The translations under genes were made by a program, and so were the position numbers. A DNA stretch of 64,000 nucleotides from assembly GCA_015680685.1 (NCBI GenBank), contig MNCI01006902.1, positions 92,692 to 156,691 on the forward strand. Reading direction: 5' to 3'. This document shows positions 23,163 to 33,289 of this stretch, in pieces. The notes under the pieces were generated by a model. That model was given only the letters and a program-made list of their open reading frames with translations, was not told the DNA's origin and made no database searches. The number at the start of each line of letters is the position of its first letter. Within the stretch, counting starts at the first letter, position 1. Source of the stretch: Gnetum montanum (lineage: Eukaryota > Streptophyta > Gnetopsida > Gnetales > Gnetaceae).

Positions 23163-23973
23163 TATTGAGTGCTTGAGGTACCCCCTATGCCCAACCATAC
23201 AAATCACAAAGTGTTCATGCACAATCTAGTCAAATTTTGTGGACTCTACGTCTTCTAGTACACTGGTTTTGTAGGAAGTGAACCTTGCCCTAACAATCAT
23301 TTATTGTCTTCCCAATTACACTTGTGATGTACAAAGGTATGGTTAAGTGTAATCAAGGCATATGATTTTTATTATTTTATATTTTGTTTTTTTGGTGCTT
23401 AAAGTAGAGAGATGAAGTAATTTAATAGCTTAATTGACTAACTAACTAATTAATCTCTAACTAATCCTAACATAAGCATCTGGTTCCACTTCTCGTACAC
23501 ATCCTAAACCTAAGTATCTATTGATGGGATTACCAAGTGCTATGCTACTATGCAAACCAAGCAATAATGTTGCTTGGGATACCAAGCGAATACATGTTTA
23601 CGCTCGAAGTGATTGTACTTATGTGTTTAATCTATTTAGCTTAATTAATTAACGAATCACTTGAAGTCTACCTTAGCTTAATTAATTGCATATTTAGCAA
23701 AAACAATAAATGTATAAATAAATCATTAATCTATTTTTAAGTGTTGCAAGGTTTGATCAAAAGGCTTATCTTTATTGTCGTACACACTGGTGTGTTAAGG
23801 TACAATAGTGCTCAAATAAAGATTTGTACACTTTCTGACTCCTGTTGTAGGCACTTAGAGAAATATTCCAACTCTCAAATGGAAAAACTGCAAGAGCTCT
23901 ACTACTACTTTGAGAAGACCTCCCATAAACATGGTTGGTGAGCACGTATTTATAGACTTTATTAAAGAGATAT
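23163..23973 (-). repeat. E2 3' LTR, distal part
   Basis: This matches 44214-45000 over its length, with shared features such as the GGTACCCC start region, the AATAAAGAT stretch and the TATA-like element TATAAATA on the minus strand. It is interrupted at GATAT by E1 and continues at 32977. Confidence 0.85.
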
Positions 23974-24835
23974 TAATGAGTGGTGAGGTACCCCTACACT
24001 TAACCATATGAATACGAGTGTTCACGCACGATCTGGTCGAACTTCGCAGATGGGCTAGTTGTGGTATATAGATAGTTACTTGTTGATCACAGTTCATTGT
24101 CTTCCCACTTGGACTAGTATTTATGTTGTCACGTATGATTTAGTCCAGAGTGAGGTGTATGAGGTGGTTCTAAACTAGTGCTACTCCTAGAGGCAATGGA
24201 AAATAACTTTAATTAGACTAAGGAGAGAGAGAGAGAGAGAGAGAGAGAATCCAACTATGAGGAAATGGGAGGAGAGAATCTAAGCTAGCCTAAGTGCAAT
24301 GAGTATCCATTCCTTAATCATCTGTACACATCTTGGACCTTGTGTACCATGACCACTGGGATTACCAAGTGCATGTCCTAGGTATGCTACTGGGTTACCA
24401 AGTAGTCACACTTAAATGCTCGTGGTCAAGTCGTACTCATTCCACGATTAATAACAGAGATAGGAAATAAGGGTGAGGGATATTAATTATGAAAGCAATA
24501 AATAATAATTAAACAACTAAAACTAAGTGAATGTACAATGATGAAGTAATCTTGATCTTTATTGCCAGTCATATGCATGTCCAAGTTCATCACACTACGA
24601 GCATGCACTGGGAGAAAGGGTTGAGAAGAACTAACAAATGACTGAAAAACTAACTGACTAAGAACTAATTCCTAATTGACTTTCCCATGCGTCCACATGT
24701 GCATTTATAGGTCCACATAGGAGTCACAATATCGTGTATCCAATATTGTTATTTAGGTCACGATATTGCATACCCGATATCATGGATTCGATATCGCGGG
24801 TTTGATATCGGAGCCTGACAAATCATGGTTCATAA
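23974..24835 (-). repeat. E1 3' LTR
   Basis: This pairs with 32087-32976. On the minus strand it begins (TT)ATGAACCATGATTTGTC; the 5' copy has TGATGAACCATG. U3 holds repeated GATATCG motifs and then CCTATAAATG (24702-24711), a TATA box. A (GA)n expansion lies at 24226-24248. Confidence 0.9.
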
Positions 24836-24850
24836 TACCCCCACGACTGA
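24836..24850 (-). promoter_or_regulatory. E1 polypurine tract
   Basis: On the minus strand AGTCGTGGGGGTAT lies directly before the 3' LTR. The same tract is at the end of E2 (33090-33102), and related copies lie inside both elements. Confidence 0.75.
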
Positions 24851-25029
24851 ATGAAAACTTGTCCTCAAGTTAAAAAAAATGAGAACAAGCCTAATTAATT
24901 ACACAGTGGATAGGTATGGGATTATTGACTGACTAGGAATTTATTCATGCCACAATGGGGAATTGAATACAACAAAATTGGGACACGAACACAAAATTTC
25001 AATTACAAAATTTTATTAGAACTCATGTG

Positions 25030-27862
25030 GTCAAGGTGGCAGTGGCTCCTCCATGGGTCGCTTCCCCTTGTCTTGTGCTCCAAGTTTTGGGATCTAGTGG
25101 CTCTAAAGGAGTGCCTAGAGCTTTTCCTCTTCAGTTCGAGGGTCCTGTGCCATCCACATTGATGCTCCAATGTTTGATGGAGTCAGCACTTCCCATGGAC
25201 ACGGCAGTTGCAAGAACATCTAATTTGCCTTGATGTACCAGGCTGCAAATAGCCATCGTTCCTCCTTGTAGGAGTTGGCTTTATCCCTATAATCCTGGTA
25301 ATCTATAATCCATTGAGCCAAGTCTACCATGACATCTTTCTCCCCTTGGTAGCTAGCCTTAACCACCTCTAACTTAGAATTTGCAACTTCTAGCATTTGC
25401 AATGGTTTCTTGTGTTTCGCAAATTTAGTTGCATATTCAGCATAGGTGGTAGCTACATGCTTCTCCAGCTCTGTTCTCGGGCATCCTATTGTTAACATGG
25501 CTAAATTGGCATACCGCAGGTTTGCCAATTCCATGTACTCTGTAAGATCTTGTACCTGCAGGTCCCAGCTTTTTAGCTCTGCCTGGTGGACGAATGCATA
25601 TGTGTCCAATATGGCTCGCCAATCAGTGTGTTGAGCACTGAAGGTGTTAATGTGGGCCTTGGCCATATGGATTTCTTTTTCGATGACTTGCTTGTACATC
25701 CCCATGTGGTCTCTGAAGTGTTCTTTTAACTTTTCATGTTACTTGGTCTCATTTTGCCATGCGCTTATTTCAATGGTCATCTTCATACAAATTGTGCGTA
25801 CCTCCTCCATTGAGAGGGTTCGATTCTCTCTGGTCAAGCAATTCATGTCCTGGTTAACCCTGACTAACTGTTCTCGTAGCTGCTGAAAATTTTCTTTGAG
25901 AACATTCTTTTGTTTCTCCATAGTGGTCAACGAAATATTGTCCATGACAAGTTATTTATTCTCTTCTAGTAAGACCTTGAGTGCTTTGGTGTGCACGTAT
26001 GTTTGCACTTGTGCCTTGAAAGCATCCCAATTGGCCTTCTCTTTCTCCTCTGCCACCTTTTTATTATTCGCTAATAATTTATTGAGTTTCTCAGTTCTGA
26101 AAGATTCTAGTTGGTTTGCAAGAATAAATTGAGATGGGTCTTGTTGTGTAGCTTGCAGCGCAACGAGCTTCTCTTGGAGTCTTTCCAACTCCGCCTTCGC
26201 ATGTTCAACCCTGATCTCTACCATGACCTGCTTCCCCTTGGTGGAGATGAGGTCTAATTAAGTTGCTATGACATCTTGCGGGATGTCGAACAAGGACGTC
26301 ATTACTTGTCCTATCTACAGCAAGTGATCAAGAACATCCTCATGCCTCGCAAGAGTCATTGAGAGACCGGGCAGAGTTTGAGCATCACGTGCTCCTGTGA
26401 AATCCACCGGTGGCACAACAAGGACATTGAAGGANTTTTGAGCATCACGTGCTCCTATGAAATCCACCGGTGGCACAACAAGGACATTGAAGGACTCTTT
26501 GATGTGGTCTGTGACCACTTCTACAGCTCTTGCTGCATCTTGGTACTACATGATGACTACTGTGGCATCTTCACTAATTTCTAATTGCATTTGGAAAGAT
26601 GTAGCGTTCCCTGAAATTTGTTGTAACTAATGTATCTTCCCTCCTCCTATTTGAATGGACACCTCGCCCCATGCGCGATCTATAGAAACTGTGGGTCGTA
26701 CGACGTCATCAATGACCTGGAAGAGATTGGCATCATCATGACTTCCCCAACTGACCGTCTCAGTGATGGCCCTGAGATGGCTCATCAACAGTCAATAATC
26801 CTACTGCGGTGGTGGCGGTTGGTCTCGTTGGCTCGTGTTGGGCCTTACTTCTTGTTGTTAACTGGGCCTTGTGCTTGGGAGTTGGCTAGGCCCTGCTATT
26901 TGAGTTGTAGTGGGCCCCATCATCTATTCTTGTTCTGGCTCTAATGTCTCACTAGCACTTTTCCTTGGGGCTAGTGGCTTCAACAATTCAGCGAATGACC
27001 TTTCTAGGGACATCATTAGTGTACCCTAGAATTCCAACACGTCTGCATAGCTTCTTGATGAGACAGGGGAAGGGCAATGCAAATTTCCCTATCCTGCATT
27101 CCTCAAACTGCCTCAGAATCTCCATAAGGTATAGGTTGGGTAGGTTAGCATTAACCTTGCCCATCAATATAACACTTCCTCTGGCTGCATACATGGAGAT
27201 TCTATTCAATCTTTTCATGGGGAAGATGTGATAAGTACCAATCTTGAAATATATTCTTTCTTCCAGCATCAATTCTCCATATGTCTTGTCTTCCTTGCCA
27301 TACGCCCTTTTCAACCAAATTTTTCGTGCATCGGCATCAGAGTGAGTGGGTAGGTGAGCAACTTTTGGCCCTGTATTTGGAAGATTCAACACTTCTGAAA
27401 TGGCCTTGGCGAAAAAATCTATAGACACACCACCAATGTCAATTATGGTGCCTTCTTCTTTGTTGTGCCAAAATTGGTATGTTTCTCCTAAGTACTAGGT
27501 ATCACTTTTAGAGAGGATAGGCCATAATGGGGACCCTTTGAGTTGGTCTCTAACAGCTTTGGGAGTGAACTCCATGAAAGGTCCAAAGTTTAGTTCCATG
27601 ATCACAGCTACTGACGTGGACCTTTCGTGGATTACTGCACGCATTCTGGGGAGAACGTGAGATGTTGTCCCTGTTCAGGCGCTTCAACCGCTCCTCCTTC
27701 TAGCTATCTCGATTGCACATTAGCAGGAGGCTCTTGATGAATGTTGAATGATTGTGCCTCCTGCTCTGCACGTTCCTTAGGAGATGCTTGGTCTCTACCT
27801 CTTCTTGGTCGTTTGAACATACCTTGGTAGGGTCCTCCTTGTTGTCCACCTTTAAGGGCCAT
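25030..27862 (-). pseudogene. E1 env-position ORF: Calypso-like domain plus long coiled coil
   Basis: The start ATG at 27862 (MALKGGQQGGPYQGMFKRPR) is directly preceded by GATTGCAG, a good splice acceptor. About 450 codons follow with ELNFGPFMEFTPKAVRDQL, then ERIYFKIGTYHIFPMKRLNR, ISMYAARGSVILMGKVNANL and ALPFPCLIKKLCRRVGILG. This resembles the domain in the env-like ORF of Athila/Calypso elements and plant transposon proteins of the Transposase_32 type (recalled, not searched). The second half (26224-25220) is heptad-rich, for example AELERLQEKLVALQATQQ, with no membrane segment seen. The end is Pro/Lys-rich. Lesions: two 1-nt frameshifts (near 27645 and 26995), an N join at 26435, and about ten TAG/TAA/TGA codons, each explicable as C-to-T from CAG, CAA or CGA. 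Role in the element is unknown. Confidence 0.7.
26378..26494. other. Duplicate flanking a single N (assembly join)
   Basis: About 56 bp before and after the N at 26435 are the same sequence with one difference. It falls in the E1 env-position ORF and adds a false repeat there. Confidence 0.85.
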
Positions 27863-28172
27863 CTGCAATCACACGAGGCCGATTATTAGTAAGGTTGCTT
27901 ACAAAATTTGATTTATACCTTACTTTTTGCCTTTGATGGATTCATTTCTTGTTTCATGTGATTTAGAGTTAGGAAAATTTATGGAAATGTCCCCTAAAAG
28001 TTTGATCTTGGGCCTAATTTGATTAACTAGCTTCAAAATTTAACTCTCCTAGTATGGGTGAAGAGATAAAATTGATTTTGGCAACATGTTTAACGTTTTG
28101 ATGATCAATTACCCTTTATAGTATCCTTCGAGCAATGATGAATTTCAAAAAATTTATGCACAACTGAGAGTG

Positions 28173-28190
28173 TACCCTTCCCCCACGACT
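28173..28190 (-). promoter_or_regulatory. Internal polypurine-like tract in E1
   Basis: The minus strand reads TTAGTCGTGGGGGAAGGGTA. It shares AGTCGTGGGGG with the terminal polypurine tract at 24836 but lies inside the element between promoter-like motifs and the env-position ORF. Confidence 0.5.
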
Positions 28191-28384
28191 AAGCTAAACA
28201 CTTTGGGGTTAGATAGGGTCGATCAGAATGGAAATCGGAGTGCTAGCAATTAAGTTAGGGCTGTTGGACAAGAGGCGTGCAAGTTAGCAAGTTTGTGAAG
28301 AAAATCTGAAAAACTCATCTCTCCCCAATCCCCCCCCACGTGAACAGTTGAAAATGATGTTGATGTGCACCGGGGTGGGAGGGG

Positions 28385-28495
28385 GGGTCCATATATATAG
28401 TTTTTGTTGACACGATATTGTGTACCCGATAGCACGGCCCCGATATCATGTCCGACTCGATATTGGGTACCCGATATCATGACCTATTTAAAATA
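28385..28495 (-). promoter_or_regulatory. U3-like internal promoter of E1
   Basis: On the minus strand, several GATATCGGGTA and CAATATCG motifs are followed by ACTATATATATGG and a G/C-rich run. The same motif order (GATATCGGGTA, CAATATCG, ACACGATATTG, then CCTATAAATG) makes up U3 of the E1 LTR. It lies 530 bp upstream of the env-position ORF start. Together with the splice acceptor before that ATG, this suggests a separate spliced transcript for the ORF; function is inferred. Confidence 0.55.
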
Positions 28496-29839
28496 TAACA
28501 CTTAATAAAATTGATGAATTTTTGAAATTCTAAGGCCAAAAATGAAGGATTTGAGGTTAATTTGAGAGGTTCAGGGTAACATGGAATAGACCGAAAGGCA
28601 CAAAAGGTATAATGGGATAGAATCTGGCAATAAAATTCATGTATAGGATGAGGAGAAAGGACATGTGTTAGTACATAGGAACGTTTGAATTAGAGGGATG
28701 ATAAGGGAAAGAATAACATTGGCCATAAAGTACTCGGAGGGTATAAAATGATGTGGTGGTGTGCAACAAGTACAAATTACAAAAGTCATGCAAGTGGATC
28801 CTCCCCAAAGTAGGTTCCAACCTATAATGCCCTTGCGTAACCACCCTGAAAATGTCCATAGGCACTAAAGGGGTTAAATGTAATTTACACTGATGTAACA
28901 AAACACACACATGTTGATACCATCGTGATGAGATATGAATTTAATGCTATACAAGATACAAGTCATAATTACATGAACAACGAGATGAGACAAATTGTAG
29001 AAGGGATTGTAGAGATTGGGACATGAGGTAACTGACCCAGGGCACAATGAATCTTGAGTGTAGGGCACGATTAATGTGTCATTAGCCTGTCGTTCCAAAA
29101 TCAAGACCAAGTCCATTCCTCCGATTAGTGACATCGCATTGTTTCATCCCATGGTGAATAGCCATAAGAGTATCATGACAACAAGGTGTACGATCACTTG
29201 GTGTTTCGTTCAAGGGAGGAGTGATTCAGAATTACTTTGCGGCACTTTTGTCTTGATCTTTCTTTTTTTTTCTTTGAATTCTTAATCCAGAGAAGCTGCC
29301 TACCTTCAGGCATGGATGCATGTCTTTCCAGTGGGGCCTCCTAGAAGAGCATTAGTTTTGTTTCTTTTTTTTTTATGAGTGCCTTTATTACTCTTACTCC
29401 CATTCTTCATTAGATCTTCAAGGATCTTAGTATAACTAGGCTGCATGATAGCACCTACATATGTCACCAAAGAGAATCCACAAGTCCCCTTGATGTCACA
29501 CCCTGGCCATTCCTGCTTAGTCCATCAATTTTCGCTCTGGGCATAATGAGCACAATATTACTTTTAAGTTTTTGTGATGATAAGAATATCATCATACCCA
29601 GAGTAGAACCTCTTATTAATAGAATGGGTGGATGGTTGTGATGGGCTTGATGTCCAAATAATTAGTTACTCGAGACTTAATAGCATAGAACAACACCTTA
29701 ACCAATGAGTCACATGAGTGTTTTATTTATAAATGAGATTACTCATAAAAAGATAAAACAACAAATTGAAAGATGAAAAACTAGAAAACAAAAAATTGTA
29801 AAATTAAAGAAAAGAAAAATTATTTATTAATTTTGCTTG

Positions 29840-31952
29840 TTAGAATGGAGGATATCCCCCATGACTAAACCCTTGAGTATGGCTAGAATTAATAAACGAA
29901 AAATTTGGATCCATGCATTTTGGAAACATTGGAGTTCGGTCATATCCAAACCACTGGGTGTCTTTTGAGGTGGTGGTAGGAATATACCCAAATTGGGTTT
30001 CACACACTTGATTGTAGTAGGCATAGTGGGGTAGATTATAAGATGTGATCGTGTGATAAGGAGCTGACCCACTATGGCACCCGTGACCGTAAGATGGTAT
30101 GCAAGGATCGATATGTCTTCCTTCATGGCTAGATTCACTAGGCCACATGGCTGTTGGAGTATTGATTGGTGGCCTTGATAAAGTAACATGAGGCATTGGG
30201 TTTGAGGAGAAAGATGCACCACAGTGTTGGAGTTGTGTTGGGTTGGAGGATGCAGTGGTCTCGGAATAATGTTGTCCCTTTCTACAACCATGCCTAAAGA
30301 AAGGACGCTTCTAGTGTTGTGGAGGACCTCCACTATTGTTGACAATAGCAGCACAAGTGACATTCGTGTGTTGGTGCTATGGTGCAAAACCTTCTGGAAA
30401 AACTGATGGCAATGTAGAAGGAGGTGAAGGATGAGAATATTGAGGGTGAGGAGAAGTGTAAGGCACATGAGGTGGTGATCTTGTTGGAAAGGATGCAGGC
30501 TGATAGTACTTAGGAGAATAATAATAATATGGTGAGATAGAAGATGTTGACCTGGATGGGAAAATAGGATGTTGAACCTAATAAGTGCTTCAACTGGGAT
30601 CTTTGCCATTGTGATTGAACATAGTATTTTTGTATGAACTTTGGATGTAACATTCTTCCCCAATGCTCATGTAAATGTGACAAGATTGGGCATTAACCTT
30701 TAGGGTGATCGTATAGGCAAATGTTACATTGATACATATGATTGGCAGTTAAGTTCTTATTCTCTTCTATCCTTCTTTCCAATTGTCTAGTTCATCCTGT
30801 TTATTGGTTCGTCATGGCTCTACCTCCAATAATATTGGCATATTCTCCACATTTTTCATGTATCCACTCTATCATCTTATTGATCTTTGCCTCAATTTCA
30901 TCTAGTGATTGTAATATTGGCAAAGATGATTCCACCTCCTTGAGGTGAGTTGATTTTTCCTCTTCTTGATGATGGACCTTTGTTAGGTTGAAATTTTGGT
31001 CTCATTGAGATTTTTCAACATTCTCCCATTTAGCCATTTCTCCTTCTTCTTTTGCTAGCCACTTAATAAGCTCTTGGAATTGATGGGTTCGTAGTTCATA
31101 TAGTTGGCCTAGGGAATACATCCCTAAGGTTTCCCTTGTTTCATTACGGAGCCCATCTATGATATGGTAAATTAGAATATCCTTGGAGAACCCATGGCCT
31201 GGGCAGTTGTTTAATAGTGCATAATATCTTTCTAAGGCCATGTCCAAGGGTTCATGTTGTGCTTGTTTCCATTCTTAGATTTGTCTTCTCAAGGCTGACA
31301 CTCTTGCATAGGTTTGATATCTTTCATTGAAGAGTTCTACGATTGTTGGCCAACGTTAAATTGATTTTGGTTTTAAAGACCTATACCATACTTTTGCTTG
31401 GCCAATGAGTGTCGTGGGAAAGAGCTTAAGTTTTTGCCATCCATTATCAATATTGCTCCATATACAAGCATCATGGAAGGCTTGTAAATGATGTTGTAGA
31501 TCTAAATCATAGCCTCCTGAAAACTTGGGAAAGTTGTTTAAATCAAGCTTGGGTAGATAGCTTTCCTTATGATGCCTACAGGATATTTGAATAGCCTCTT
31601 GTATATGCATTAGGCTCTTAGTGGTCAACAGGGGTTCATCGTCACTAAGTAGGTTATAAGTTTGTGAGTCAGGACGATGTTGTCTTTGTTCATGTTGGCG
31701 TTCCTAACTTTGCCCATGGGTTTGATTTTTATTTCTATGCTGACCCCTTGAGGAATAGTCATCCATTCTTGGGGATGTCCCATCTTCACAAGAGGTGTTT
31801 GAGTTAGATGACAAAAGTCCTTGAGTATCGTTGAGATATTTATGAACATATGAAACTCCTACATAAGATTGAGTACTCCAAACTTCTTCATTGGTTCTCC
31901 AATGAATTGCCTCGCTAGATGTTGCGTTATCATTGTCTTGTGAAAGAGACAT
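29840..31952 (-). pseudogene. E1 gag
   Basis: The start is MSLSQDNDNATSSEAIHW at 31952. The capsid domain has LDLNNFPKFSGGYDLDLQHH, LQAFHDACIWSNIDNGWQKL, LFPTTLIGQAKVWYRSLKP and RWPTIVELFNERYQTYARV, the classic Ty3/gypsy gag pattern (F..L.G.A..WY..L.P.SI..W..L...F...F). A zinc knuckle follows, CNICLYDHPKG-stop-CP (C-x2-C-x4-H-x4-C). A Pro/Tyr-rich tail in a shifted frame ends SHGGYPPF and stop at 29840. Internal stops (for example SI-TAA-RW and QI-TAA-EW) are one C-to-T step from CAA. The protein would form the virus-like particle. Confidence 0.8.
29851..29868 (-). promoter_or_regulatory. Polypurine-like tract at the end of E1 gag
   Basis: The minus strand reads TTTAGTCATGGGGGATATCC. The same motif lies at the end of pol in E2 (38164-38180). 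In both it is also coding, giving S-H/R-G-G-Y just before the stop. Confidence 0.5.
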
Positions 31953-32063
31953 TGTTGTGAATTGTGTGTGACTTAATTGAATTTAATTTCTTTGCTTGAA
32001 AGATGTATCATTAATACTTTGTTACAACAATCTTGTATGATGTAACTAATCTAAATAACTAAC

Positions 32064-32086
32064 ACCAACCCTGGCAACGACACCAA
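32064..32086 (-). promoter_or_regulatory. E1 primer binding site
   Basis: Directly after the 5' LTR on the minus strand comes TTGGTGTCGTTGCCAGGG. It resembles TGGCGCCGTTGCCGGGG, the tRNA-Asp-type site of Athila/Tat elements. E3 has TTGGTGTTGTTGCCGGGG at the same place. Confidence 0.8.
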
Positions 32087-32976
32087 TGAGAAGTGGCGAG
32101 GTACCCCTACACTCAACCATACGAATATGAGTGTTCACGCACAATTCGGTCGAACTCCTCAGACGAGCTAGTTGTGGTATCTAGATAGTTACTTGATGAT
32201 CACAGTTCGCTATCTTCTCACTTGGACTAGTATTTATGTTGTCACGTATGGTTTAGTCCAGAGTGAGGTGTGTGATGTGGTTCTAAACTAATGCTACTCC
32301 TAGAGGTAATCGAAAATAACTTTAATTGGACTAAGGAGGAGAGAGAGAAAGAGTCTAACTATGAGGAAATGGGAGGAGAGAATCTAAGCTAGCCTAAGTG
32401 CAAGGAGTATTTGTTCCTTAATCATCCATACATATCTTAGGCCTTGTGTACCACTACCATTGGGATTACCAAGTGCATGTTCTAGGTACACTACTGGGTT
32501 ACCAAGTAGTCACACTTAAATGCTCGTGGTCAAGTCATACTCATTCTGTGATTAATAATAGGGATAGGAAATGAGGGTGAGAGATATTAATTACGAAAGT
32601 AATAAATAATAATTAAACAACTAAAACTAAGTGAATGTTGCAATGGTAAAGTAATCTCGATCTTTATTGTTGGTCATGTGTGTGTCCAAGTATGTCACAA
32701 TTGAATAAAGGTGTTGTACAATTACAATCATCACACTGCGAGCATGCACTAGGAGAAAGGATTGAGAAGAAGTAAAAAATGATTGAAAAATTAATTAACT
32801 AAGAACTAATTCCTAACTAAATTTCTCGTGTGCCCACATGTGTATTTATAGGTCCACACAAGAGTCACAATATCGTGTATCCAATATTGTTATTTAGGTC
32901 ACAATATCGCATACCTGATATCGTGGATTCGATATCGCGAGTCTGATATCGAAGCTTGACAAATCATGGTTCATCA
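32087..32976 (-). repeat. E1 5' LTR
   Basis: On the minus strand this starts TGATGAACCATGATTTGTC and ends CACTTCTCA before the primer site. U3 is mostly GATATCG-type motifs; the TATA box TATAAATA is at 32843-32850. It has a 30-bp insertion relative to the 3' copy near 32700 and many scattered substitutions. Confidence 0.9.
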
Positions 32977-33089
32977 AATATGTTGATGGGGCCCCATAAA
33001 TGCAGCAAACACTATGTCAACATGGCCCCAACGATGGGGCAACACCACATAGATGGGACCCATTGACGGAACACTTTAATGCTTCATCA
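32977..33089 (-). repeat. E2 3' LTR, proximal (U3) part
   Basis: On the minus strand it starts TGATGAAGCATTAAAGTGTT and matches 45015-45146. This resumes the LTR interrupted by E1 at 23973. Next to it, at 33090-33102, lies the E2 polypurine tract GTCATGGGGGTA. Confidence 0.85.
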
Positions 33090-33289
33090 TACCCCCATGA
33101 CTAAATGAAAACTTGTCCTTAAGTTCCTCTACAAAATTGGGAAGGTATGGGATTATTGACTGACTCTTGACATAACAAACTAGCTTGAAACAATTGAGTG
33201 TGTGAGTGTACAAATTAACACATTACAAAAATTGTGGTGTTCATGACACAAAATTGAACACCATGACATGACTACTCAAATTTAGATAA

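Larger units (their letters stand above)
23974..32976 (-). mobile_element. Athila-like element E1: gag and env-position ORF, no pol
   Basis: E1 is 9.0 kb, with LTRs of 862 and 890 bp and a 5-bp target duplication GATAT (23969-23973) / AATAT (32977-32981). The uninterrupted E2 LTR at 45009-45015 reads GCTATG at the same place, confirming the insertion site. It has a primer site, gag with a zinc knuckle, promoter-like motifs, an env-position ORF of about 940 codons and a polypurine tract. No protease, RT, RNase H or integrase is present between gag (ends 29840) and the env-position ORF (starts 27862); that 2 kb is non-coding. E1 is therefore non-autonomous and must have relied on another element's pol. 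Confidence 0.85.

Noticed and set aside
26630-27231. Plus-strand frames of 104 and 88 codons
   Set aside because: They are antisense shadows of the E1 env-position ORF, whose minus-strand frame matches E2.
29827-30663. 278-codon open frame on the minus strand
   Set aside because: It overlaps the Pro/Tyr-rich gag tail of E1 in another frame; composition (His/Leu/Ile-rich) and lack of family match mark it as a shadow.
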